DNA of 27,814 nt from Perkinsus marinus ATCC 50983. Lineage: Eukaryota; Perkinsozoa; Perkinsida; Perkinsidae. The stretch spans positions 144,487 to 172,300 of the forward strand of contig NW_003204833.1 of the NCBI RefSeq assembly GCF_000006405.1, given 5' to 3'. The notes under the pieces are model-generated. The model searched no databases. It saw nothing but the letters and a program-made list of their open reading frames with translations, and was not told the origin of the DNA. Below, one piece after another: positions 19,125 through 27,814 of the stretch (position 1 is its first letter; every line of letters starts with the position of its first letter). Position numbers and translations under genes: made by a program.

Positions 19125-21959
19125 CTACTCCTCTTCCTCTTCATCATCATCAGACTCGGACATCTCCTCTTCGTCCGACTCCTCGAACTCTTCCCACGGT
19201 ACCTGCGCGTTACTCGTAATACAAAGCATTAGTGAATCTCAAGAGGTCCACTACACACAACGACAAGGAATGGGTGTATACTAACATCACAGCAATCGTC
19301 GTAGCTGTGCTTAGCTTACGGTCACATCATATCGAACTCATATACGGCGTAATCCCCCACACTAGTGATTTGGCTGTATATTCCACAGTACACGCATGGT
19401 TTATATATAGGAGTATTGATAATAATCACTACCGCATAGAGCCTGATCATGCTCTTTGATGGCTCCTTGAGGAGCAAGAACTTTCCAGCGAAGGAAGCGC
19501 CGTCCTCCTCCTCTTCTTCCTCAGCACCAGGCGCCTTGTATTGCATCACCAAGTCCACAACAGCCTGGACAATACCAAAGGCATTCGACGTATTCATCCT
19601 GAAACGATACACCTCAACCAGGCCCCCTTCCCCCTAGCAGTGACTGCTGCTCACCCGATTTGTTTGGCGAAGTCCTCCGTCTTGTAGGTCTGCACACTGA
19701 GAAGAGAGTGATGGAAAGGGTCGTTCATGCGAGCACGAGTGACATAACCCAGCTTGAAGACACTGGTGCCAGCCAGAAGAGCACTAGCAACCCACCGGCC
19801 CAGCTTGAAGGCGTTATTATGCACCTGGAATATACCCTTAGTCGCGAGAAGTAGCAAATTGCTCACCTCAGTAGCGAGAACCGCGCCCTTCTGAGACTCC
19901 AATGAGGACCTCCACGGCTGTTTCTGTTGCTGAGTTGATGGTATTCTGAAAAGGATTCATTCCGCTTCGAGAACTAACGCTCTCCAGAGTTTGATATTAA
20001 TGTTCCTAATGTGATGACATTTACAGGGGAAACTGATTGAAGAATGTGCCCCCAGCCATGTGGGAAATTCAAAATGAGTTTCCCTCGGGAACATTATAGG
20101 TTTGTGGATGATTCCCTAATTCCATGTCCAACTTTCCGACACCTTAACAACCTACTCGTTGAGCGCACGTATCTTGGCGTAGATAGCCTCCTGTCCCTCC
20201 GCTTGAGGAACATAGGCGTCCACTTCAGTACGAACGATCATGGAAATGTTACGGCTCTTGCTTTCCTCTGGGACACGAGGTAGGTCCACCTTACGATACC
20301 TGAAACATATAGACAAATAACATAAACTCCTCTTCAGAAAGTCTTTCACCTGTAAGCAACGTTGCTGGGCGGGAGAACTTCTCCTTTGTTGTTGTCCTCA
20401 TTCTCCTCATCCTCGTCATCATCCTCCTCTTCTTCCCTCTGGTCAAAGGGGTTCGGATACTCATTGTCCTTCTCGGGAAGGGTAGACGACAAGAGCTGAA
20501 AAAATGCAGAAACTCATCTGTATGGTCCCCTCAGTGATGTTGCCTGCCTGGACGGTAAGGTTCTGGTTGATGCAGGTGGCCTCCTCGCCAACCTTGTAAA
20601 CAGTATTGAAGATCTCCGTGTTGGCGACCTCGCCTTCACCAGGATGCGTCGCCGGAGGTTCACTACCTAAAGATACGAAACATGTCCAATTCTGACACAC
20701 CAGTAGAGCTTACTGGTCTCATTGACGGTGAGCATGTCCAAGTTAGAGCCCTCCCGAGTATCGATGAGGATGGTGTTATCAAGTCTAGTGATAACAAGAT
20801 CCCAAGAATAAACTGATCGATTAGCGGCCATCAGCACCGAGAGAACCTACAATGTTCAATGAGCATCTTAGATTCCTCCTTGGAGGACTCATTACACTAT
20901 CAGTACAAGCGACAGTAACGTTTTGACCCTTAGCAACGGGCTGGTTCGTCAACAGCTGCTCGATCACTGGGTCCTGTCCAGTAGTGACGTTATAGAAAGC
21001 AATATCGGGGTACTGCTTCAAGGACTTGGGGACTAAACAGAACAAATAGACAATTCGAATGGTCCTCTACGAGTACGTTTAGGTGAGACCCTGTCGTAGG
21101 TCTTTTCATAGGCCTTAAGACCAGTGCCACACCATACAAGATCCTCATAGGCGACGTTCTTAGGGTCAACATGAGCCTTGGCCAGAAGCGTGAAGGGTAA
21201 CTCGCGGACGAGCTGAAATATATTCATTCCATTAGACCCCACTAGTTGCTCCAGCGGACCTGCCAGTCCGGGTTAGGAGCGACGCTCCAGTCCTTGATAC
21301 CACGAGCGACGCCTTGTCCTCGGCCCCAACCCTGTTGATAGGCACTCTGCTGCCGACCACCAGACTTGCCGCCCTTCTGCTGGTAGCGGCCCCCATCACG
21401 CTGGTGTTGCTGTTGATAACGATTATTGCGGTGATCCTGCCACCGAGGCTGACTGTACCTATTGGGTAAAAACGGTCGTCAAGTCGGTGGGCGATGACGA
21501 CGAGGAAGAGGAGGAGATTACTTATTGACATGGTGCTTCCGTGGGGCTGATGAGGTGTCCACCAGCTGAAAGCCCTTGTCCTTCTCCTCTTCGCTTGCAG
21601 TGGCACTAACTCGACCCCGATTGTAGCCTTGAGCGGCTTGCATGTCCCGGATACGCTTCCCTTGTTGAGAGAAATCGCATACTCGGACATTGCGATATCC
21701 ATCGACCAGCGAGATGAGATCACCTGATGTGGACCCATTCTGTATCTTCCCCGCTCAACCTCAAGATACTCTCCCCGATTCTACCAGGGATTCCGCTGAC
21801 AGACGTCGATCCGCCGATTTGATGAGGACCCCACTCCTCTGAATCTGCTGCAGGGAGCACGAGGGGTTCGAATATCGATACGTGAGGGGAAGTCATAGGT
21901 CCAACTACATCAATCCTCATTTTCCGAGGGGGAAATTCGGACGGAGCGAAGCGATTCAT
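19125..21959 (-). CDS. EIF3D: Eukaryotic translation initiation factor 3 subunit D
   Basis: Thirteen exons join in phase to 630 residues: 21959-21770, 21723-21522, 21458-21260, 21212-21077, 21032-20896, 20846-20714, 20666-20554, 20495-20350, 20299-20156, 19945-19867, 19824-19655, 19598-19433, 19202-19125. Most introns are 42-63 nt; two reach 210 and 230. Marks in family order: EEWGPHQIGG near the start, GFQLVDTSSA, a Gln/Gly/Arg-rich linker, NPDWQ, CGTGLKAYEKTYDRVSPK, DPVIEQLL, LMAANRSVYSWDLVITRLDN, LDMLTVNETSSEPP, EEATCINQNLT, NPFDQ, VAYRYRKVDL, LESQKGAVLATE, FKLGRWVASALLAGTSVFKL, NAFGIVQAVVDLVM and an acidic tail. It sits on eIF3 at the 40S subunit; human eIF3d binds the 5' cap of selected mRNAs through its central domain. 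An alternative in-frame ATG lies at 21920. The acidic loop before NVAYRYR (REEEEDDDEDEENEDNN) is longer than in human. Confidence 0.96.
20001..20094 (-). repeat. Dispersed intronic repeat, copy 1 (eIF3d intron 9)
   Basis: On the minus strand it reads ATGTTCCCGAGGG, then CATTTTGAATTTCCCACAT, then TCAGTTT, AAATGTCATCACATTAGGAACA. The same ordered blocks occur on the plus strand at 23377-23470 in a POLR3E intron. It accounts for most of one of the two long eIF3d introns. Confidence 0.75.
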
Positions 21960-22278
21960 GTTTACCTATTTGGCTGTAATGCTGCGCGAGCCAGCAGCAC
22001 GCGCCTCGGCCCGAGGCAAGAGCTTGGGCGCGCGAAAAAAATGGTTGGGAGGAAGGAAAAGTCGGTCGGCCAGTGGAAGAAAATCTTGGGCGCGCGAGAG
22101 ACGAGGGGCCCTTTACGGTCTCCTTACATGCACTTGCACTAATTATCATAAGGTGGCATCGGTGATTATTCCGTGCCACACTAATTGAATTTAGTGACGG
22201 GGTAAACCGCAGCTCTTCATTGGTGCTCAAACGCTTTCCCTCGAAGTCTCGAAGCACTCCAGCTCGTCCTTCATTCCA
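21960..22278. promoter_or_regulatory. Bidirectional promoter between eIF3d and POLR3E
   Basis: The two start codons (21959 minus, 22279 plus) are 319 bp apart and point away from each other. The 13-mer CTTGGGCGCGCGA occurs twice in the same orientation, at 22023-22035 and 22085-22097, within a GC-rich patch. It resembles E2F-type sites (TTSGCGC) but that is only resemblance. TTACAG at 21974-21979 on the minus strand could be a leader splice acceptor before the eIF3d ATG. I see no TATA box. Confidence 0.6.
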
Positions 22279-25200
22279 ATGCCGCCTCAACCCAATGACG
22301 ATGTCACGATGAGTCCTTCCTCCCCGTCTGAGGATTCAGAAGATGATGAAGTCGTCCACGAGGTACCGGTCTTCCTAAACCGAATGCAGGATCCACCTGA
22401 TTTTACTGGCGAGATGTACTTATTACAGTAATAATAATAATACCAACAGTTGGGAGCTTTTATCGTATCAATGAGGAGTAGCCTGTTTGGCCATCAGTCT
22501 TACACTAAAACTGTGTTTGATTGGTTAAGGCTGTTGAATAACGTTTCACTTGTGACTCGTATAATCTACCATGTCAAACGTGTATAATTCTGTTTCCACA
22601 AAAAAAACACTAAAACTGTGAAATACTTTGCCGTTTTGAAGTGATTGCCGTAAAGAACTTGTGATAGAATATTGGAAATTAGCGATAGTCTCAAATTCAT
22701 AATTGTCATCGTGGTATTCACAATACATGGTAGTATTATACCATTTTACGCCTTGTCCGAGGGAGATTTCATCATAGCAGAGGAGCTAGGCTCCCTTAGG
22801 TTGTAGAGCTTTTCGTGGATTCCTCGACGCTGCATTGTTGCTACTACTGAATTTCGTGAGTGACTATCACCAGCAATGCACTTTCACTGAATTGAAGTTG
22901 GATTATTATCGATTTGGTAAACGTACCATTGTTCCACCCGTCCCTCTGCGGGCTCTCTTTATTTGTGTGACTGGTTAAGGCTGTTGATGATGATGATGAA
23001 TGACTTTACACCTATGACTCGTATAATCTACGATATCAAACGTGTCCCATAAAAAACTCACAAAGTCTTGCCATACCTCCAACTCGAAAGCTCTATGCAC
23101 AATATTTACTTATTAATTTCATCGATCAGGTATCCTCTGCGCCCTGTATATCGGGCGTATGGCGACCAGGGCTATCTTGAGGGGGTGGAGCTGCGAGATG
23201 ACCAGAAGAAGTTGAGGCTGCGATATAAACTCAATGATGATTCGGAAACGTTCGATCAAACTGCCACACATAGTTCTATGAGGGAGCAAATACTCATGGC
23301 GAAAACAGTCACGAACAAGTCTTGTAATAATAATGAGGGGGATCGCTAAAGACGGTATGGAAGCGGAGAATCGATGATGTTCCCGAGGGGGGGGGGAATC
23401 ATTTTGAATTTCCCACATTTTCGACCAGTCAGTTTTCCATGGAAATGTGATTGCATTAGGAAATTTTTCCTCTCAAAGCTAGATGGGACCTCGTATGGTA
23501 GTTCATGGTGGTAAAGGTACGTACTGTGTGGGAGCTGTGAACTCTGGACAGCTCACATTGACGCCATTAGCCTCGTTCTGTCAATTGCGACCAGACTTCA
23601 CGCATGTTGATAAGGATCGGCAGGAGAGGCAGGCGATGGCTGCTAAGATACGGGGGAAACAGTCTGCTGCTGCTGAGAATGATGACGAGAGTAAGGGCGT
23701 GATGTGATCTTTGGGAATTGCGTGACGCGTGGTATGTGAACTTGTGGTGAATAGTGAGGGGTGATGATGATGAACTTGTCCTTGTTATTGTTATCAGGAT
23801 CGATGACGGAACCTGTGAAAGCGAGTACTAAGAAGTCTCAAGTGATATCAGCTAGCACGAGTTTGGCTAGAGGAGCTACCTCAATGGGAGCTAAGCAGCG
23901 TTATCAGCAATCTCTATTGGGAGCTCTAAGACAGGTCGGTTTCGGGACTGGGAAACAGAGTTTTTTGGGGGAAGGTGTAGACTGGTTGCTCTCGTTTTAC
24001 GCATGATTTTTCATGGAGAACTTATAGGTCGAAGCTCAATGATGGTCTAAGTAGGAAATCTCCGAGGAGAGATTAATTAGTAGTGATTATTATTTTGATT
24101 ATCATCATCAGTAGTAATGATAGTAGTAATCTTTAATTAGTAGTGATTATTATTTTGATTATTATCATTAGTAGTAATATTTCTCAAGAGAGGGGCCAAG
24201 TAGGAAATCTTTAATGAGGTATCAAAAAATGAAGATGTTCTGTAGCTCACGTATAACGTCTTACTGTGTGCTGCTGCTTTGAAATAGACAGCAGCACAAG
24301 ATTGCGGTGTACCGCACAGGGAAGGTTTTCCACCACTTGTATTCGACGATATTACCGTATATCTCTAGCGTTGGAGCAGGAATATATTTCTGCTTTCCTC
24401 AACTGAGCTCAGAAGTTTCCTCATTAGTTGGAGAATTTTATATACAAATCCGGGTAGAAGTGTGTGAAAAGGGATAATAATTCGCCGAAATTTTCTATCA
24501 GAAAATTGTAGTTGAGAATGTGCATATCATTCCACCCGAATCGTCTTTGGGATTTGGTCCTCTTATTAGACACCAAAGCTTGATAGAGTATCGATGTCTT
24601 GCATTATGAACAAAACTCGTTGTTTTGTGCTGAGGTGATAAACTTAAATTTCACCAAAACTGCGCAAACCATAGATTCAGTATTCCCAGATTGAGCACAG
24701 TTTAACGTAGCAAGTGAGGAAGTGGTACTCGGAATCTACTCGTTGTGAAGTTATATTATTATTTTCAGGACCAGAGTTTGCTGATGAAAAATGAGGAGGC
24801 AGCGGAGAGGAGGGAAAAGTAAGGAAGAGGGGAGGAGGATGGTCCGTGGAAAGAGCTTGATTTTACGATGCTGATTCTCCTGAGGTATTGCTGCTCATCG
24901 CTTGTTCACGTTGTCATTTCCTAGGGAATGTATACAGTGGAGTTTTACATGTGAGATGAAGATGCATATATCACAAAACACTGTATAGCGGGAATATAGG
25001 AGGTTTTTCATATCAGAGTATTACGGGAGCCGGGTGGAACTTCAGTGTTAGTCTATGTGTGAATGATGGTGTCATTTGAAGTGTGTATTTTGGGCACGTT
25101 TTCGGAGTTTTTACCCAATTCACGAACGTTTATGTTCTTTTCAGGCTGCGGATATTTACGAGAGGCAATTCCTGACGCCTGTGGTGAGTGAGAATGCCAA

Positions 25201-25909
25201 GCAGTGGGAGGACTTGGATGCGAGGGCTAAGAGGGAGAGGAGGACAATGGAGTTGCGATTCCATGTTAAGGATCAGGACTCGTAATAGGGATGGTCGGCA
25301 GGGAAACATCGAGGATCAACTGTTAATGTTTTTTGGGAAAATTTTCCCCCGTGGAGGAAATATGAATGAGCATGGCGGTTTTTTTCTCCCGAATTTTGGA
25401 GAAAAAAACAAATTTTTCCGGAGAACTCGTTGTTAGGAACAGATTTTGGGTAAATTTCATCACATGAGGAACTTTTTTTTCTCATTGTGATCAACGCTAT
25501 TTCTCTCTAAGTTGAATGGATCCGTGATTGAGGAAGAGGTGGAGGAGGATGTGGTTGGTTTAGGTACCTGACCTCGCTGTGTGGTAATGTTGTTGGTGTT
25601 AAGGATGAGTGGGGAGATCTTGGGAGGCTGGATGCTAACCAGCAATTGGAAACTATTATGAAGAAGCTGTCGGTGGCGAACTATTCGAAGCAAATTGTAA
25701 TGACGATGGACTGGGGATGATGGTGTTGTTGTTACATGGTGTTTTAGACTAACCTATTGCCGGTGAATACCCGTCATAATATGACCGATAATGCTATTAT
25801 ATCGCATTTGGAGAACTGTTCAGTGCTGGTAGGTGACAAGGCAAGGGCTCTCGTTCTGGTCGTGGCCGTGGTTGTTGTTGTTGTTGTTGTTGTTGTTGTT
25901 AGTGGTGCT

Positions 25910-25960
<51 letters not shown>

Positions 25961-25966
25961 GGTGCT

Positions 25967-26026
<60 letters not shown>

Positions 26027-27814
26027 GGTGCTATTGTTGTTGTTGTTGTTGTTGTTGTTGCTATTATTGTTGATGTTATTATTATTATTGTTGTTGTTAT
26101 TGTTGTTGTTGTTATTGTTGTTGTTGTTGTTGTCGAAATAATCGTATGTAGAGATATTAAAATTAAATTGATGGTGTGTTGTTGTAGGTTCGAGGAGTAT
26201 GGGTGCTGAGCTCACGGCTCACTAATCATGCACCGAAGTATCACGACCTGAGGGATCTAGTATTGCTATTGTTGGGTACTAAGCGACCGTTTGGTGTGGA
26301 ACATTTGAAAGCAGCAACAGGCTTCACTGATATGGAGATAGCAGAGGTAGTGCGGTGGTGGGAGGGGGAGAACTCCACTTTTGCGGAGCACTTGGACACT
26401 TATTTCTCGATCATTCAAGGGGCGTACTGTTTGATAGTGAGCTTTCCATTTTATGGTTTAACCACCGTATATGTGGTATAGTATAAGTTCCTTCGCTGAG
26501 TGTTTACTTGGACTTACTTCGTTTACACTTGTAGTTTTTTATGTGTTGGTGACGGCCACCAGTAATAGAGGCTGACAAATGACTATCGTCGTGATGATGA
26601 TGATCTTGTTGGGTACCATATGTGTTAGTAGTGAACTTCCATTGAGGTCGAGCTCGTGCATAGGCGTGTATTAAATTATAATGGATCGGCGACGTAGGTT
26701 GGTGAGAAGAGTTATTTATTGATACAGGTATTAAAACCAATATGTGTGTTCAACTCCTCGACGAGGTCGTTGCAATTGAGGATACCATACGACGAGGAGT
26801 TTAATAAGGACTTTCCGGAGGTGGCACAACGGCAGCATGATCAGGCCGAGGCTAGGTTGATGGTAGTGCTGGGATGAAGGCTTATGGTTGGTTAGCGTTG
26901 GAATACTCGTTCGTCTTCCTCACTACTAATATGAGTTCATATACGAATTGGGATAGGAATGTTCAGAAACAAAGAAGAATTTCACAGAATTTTCGTATTG
27001 TCACCAACACATGCAGTTGACCATGTGCGTATTTGCCCCCCTTACTGTGGGAGATTAGTGTTGGTTGGTAGGAGCTGAGGACTAAGTGGAAGAAGGAGAA
27101 GGAGATGCAGCAGTCTGGTAGGAGTGGTGTTGGTTTGAACCCAGGACCTTCAGAATGATAGCCCAAGCAGTTAACCCACTGATGTAATTTGATGGTAGGT
27201 GGATCGTCGCCCTCTTCGCCGTCATCGTCATCAGCCGATACTCTTAAACTGACGAGTAATGCTGTTAACAGGGTGAAGGAGAGGATTGGGAAAGCGGTGG
27301 CAAGCGTGACGGAGATAAGGAAATTACTACAGACATTGTAAGGTGGAGGGCTGTTGAAAAAATCTTCGCGGTGCGTGTTTGATGTTGATGTAGATACCCG
27401 CAAGATATCATCACTGATGCCAACGCTATAGAGGCGATGAAGCAGGCGGGTGGTATGAAGTTGCGGGATAAATGGATTCTCACTTCTACTGGTCATAAGG
27501 AGGTAGGGGAGGGGAGAGTGTGGATGTATGTGGTGTTGGTCGACGAAATGGCGTTGTTATGGTATGGTGAGAGTATTATTATAAATTGCATCTTGTTTTC
27601 CACGTATGCTTGTATTTCATGTAGCCGTTGAGAGGCTGTTGTTGATTTTATTTTGTGCGATGGAATTTTGTTTATTATTCAGATCGACACCTATCGTTCA
27701 GTATTATTGGCTATTTACAGAGTGAAGGACAGCGCTACTAAGAAGGAGATAACGGACGAGTTCGAGCGAGTGTCGGGCAAGAAGTGTACTCTCACGGACC
27801 ATGCTATTCGGCGT
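22279..27814 (+). CDS. POLR3E: RNA polymerase III subunit RPC5 (POLR3E), 3' end beyond window
   Basis: Exons: 22279-22427, 23130-23307, 23483-23690, 23798-23934, 24769-24884, 25145-25281, 25564-25696, 25748-25828, 26188-26436, 26728 to about 26862, 27199-27337, 27394-27502, 27683 onward. Marks: acidic start then EVPVFLNRM; YLLQYPLRPVYR; GQLTLTPLASFCQLRPDFTH with HVDKDRQERQAM; GPWKELDF; YLTSL; QQLETIMKKLSVANYSKQI; HLENCSVLVRGVWVLSSRLT; IPYDEEFNKDFPEVAQRQHD; and the C-terminal winged-helix start YRSVLLAIYRVKDSATKKEI. RPC5 pairs with RPC4 on Pol III, helps initiation and termination on tRNA and 5S genes. Exon 5 (24769-24884) contains an in-frame TAA and a one-base shift at a T run between LDF and YDADSPE, so it is either misassembled or damaged here. 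The 5' start is the first ATG in frame. The exon 10 end is uncertain. Confidence 0.92.
22428..23129 (+). repeat. POLR3E intron 1 with duplicated block
   Basis: The 702-nt intron contains two related blocks, 22512-22582 and 22964-23045, sharing GGTTAAGGCTGTTGA, GACTCGTATAATCTAC and TCAAACGTGT in order, with an expanded GAT run in the second. The 14-mer ACACTAAAACTGTG flanks the first block on both sides (22502-22515 and 22607-22620). No coding potential is seen in the intron. Confidence 0.75.
23377..23470 (+). repeat. Dispersed intronic repeat, copy 2 (POLR3E intron 2)
   Basis: It carries the same ordered blocks as the eIF3d intron 9 copy: ATGTTCCCGAGGGG, ATTTTGAATTTCCCACAT, TCAGT, and AAATGTGATTGCATTAGGAA. 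A ten-G run has expanded in the middle. It makes up over half of this 175-nt intron. Confidence 0.75.
23935..24768 (+). repeat. POLR3E intron 4 with a 60-bp tandem duplication
   Basis: TTAATTAGTAGTGATTAT followed by TATTTTGATTAT occurs at 24073-24102 and again at 24133-24162, period 60 bp, each followed by AGTAGTAAT. AAGTAGGAAATCT precedes the pair and recurs after it (24198 region). The rest of this 834-nt intron is AT-rich with nothing recognisable. Confidence 0.8.
25450..25480 (+). repeat. Dispersed intronic repeat, partial copy 3 (POLR3E intron 6)
   Basis: TAAATTTCATCACATGAGGAAC matches the end of the other two copies (AAATGTCATCACATTAGGAAC in eIF3d). The upstream part of this 282-nt intron (25320-25440) is rich in runs of T, C and A and is only loosely similar. 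Confidence 0.5.
25868..26133 (+). repeat. Long GTT microsatellite inside POLR3E intron 8
   Basis: About 265 bp of GTT/TTG repeats broken by GGTGCTATT at three regular places and by ATT variants near the end. It fills most of the 359-nt intron 25829-26187. Frames through it give Val, Leu or Asn homopolymers that are not real proteins. Confidence 0.95.
26437..26727 (+). other. POLR3E intron 9
   Basis: A 291-nt intron between FSIIQGAYCLI and the next coding exon. It contains a short GAT run near 26593 and no recognisable element. Confidence 0.5.
27040..27190 (-). mobile_element. tRNA-like SINE or tRNA relic in POLR3E intron 10
   Basis: On the minus strand, a D-arm-like AGTGGGTTAACTGCTTGG (27181-27163) is followed by GCTATCATTCTGAAGG and a B box, GGGTTCAAACC (27143-27133), at the spacing expected of a tRNA-type Pol III promoter. 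The usual acceptor stem is absent, and sequence after the B box does not pair as a tRNA should. This fits a tRNA-derived SINE head or a decayed tRNA gene. It lies in the intron antisense to the host gene. Confidence 0.45.

Noticed and set aside
24835-24850. A very small intron (9-19 nt) removing the TAA in POLR3E exon 5
   Set aside because: None of the possible GT-AG pairs restores the downstream frame except a 9-nt one, far below the intron sizes of the other genes here.
25757-26215. Long ORFs of poly-Val, poly-Leu and poly-Asn
   Set aside because: They are readings of the GTT microsatellite inside a POLR3E intron.

Overview
This window is nuclear DNA from a protist, most likely an alveolate close to Perkinsus or the dinoflagellates. 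I infer this from the style of the genes: almost all are split by GT-AG introns of about 34-60 nt, exons are short, and the eIF4E has the inserted, extended architecture seen in alveolates. No species is provable from the sequence alone. One run of exactly 100 N (13684-13783) marks an assembly gap. Two conserved genes also have reading-frame breaks, one at an A run and one partly at a T run, which could be assembly errors.

Left third (1-8264). The 5' part of a secreted family C69 dipeptidase leaves the left edge on the minus strand. Next, also on minus, is an ankyrin-repeat protein with a MYND zinc finger. From about 3.4 to 7.1 kb I find no gene I can name, only weak ORFs and several strong inverted repeats. 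From 7.1 to 8.26 kb lies a DNA element with long inverted ends made of CTAAGG motifs spaced about 20 bp apart.

Middle (8265-15930). A six-exon SpoU/TrmH-type RNA 2'-O-methyltransferase (+ strand) is followed by a multi-exon gene whose product looks like a divergent TATA-binding-protein relative with a polyQ tract and a basic, nuclear-signal-like insert. After the gap come a hypothetical minus-strand ORF and a gene-poor stretch with hairpins.

Right half (15934-27814). Two translation initiation genes lie in the same direction on the minus strand: eIF4E (5 exons) and, upstream of it, eIF3 subunit D (13 exons, complete reading frame). A small membrane-protein ORF and a gene-poor stretch separate them. 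Diverging from eIF3d across a 319-bp promoter with a duplicated CTTGGGCGCGCGA box is POLR3E/RPC5, an RNA polymerase III subunit, which runs off the right edge. POLR3E introns hold most of the repeats: a duplicated block, a 60-bp tandem repeat, a long GTT microsatellite, a repeat shared with an eIF3d intron, and a tRNA-like SINE candidate.

Functionally, the named genes cluster around basic gene expression: rRNA/tRNA modification, a TBP-like factor, a Pol III subunit, and both known kinds of cap-contacting initiation factor (eIF4E and eIF3d). Whether this adjacency means co-regulation is inference only.
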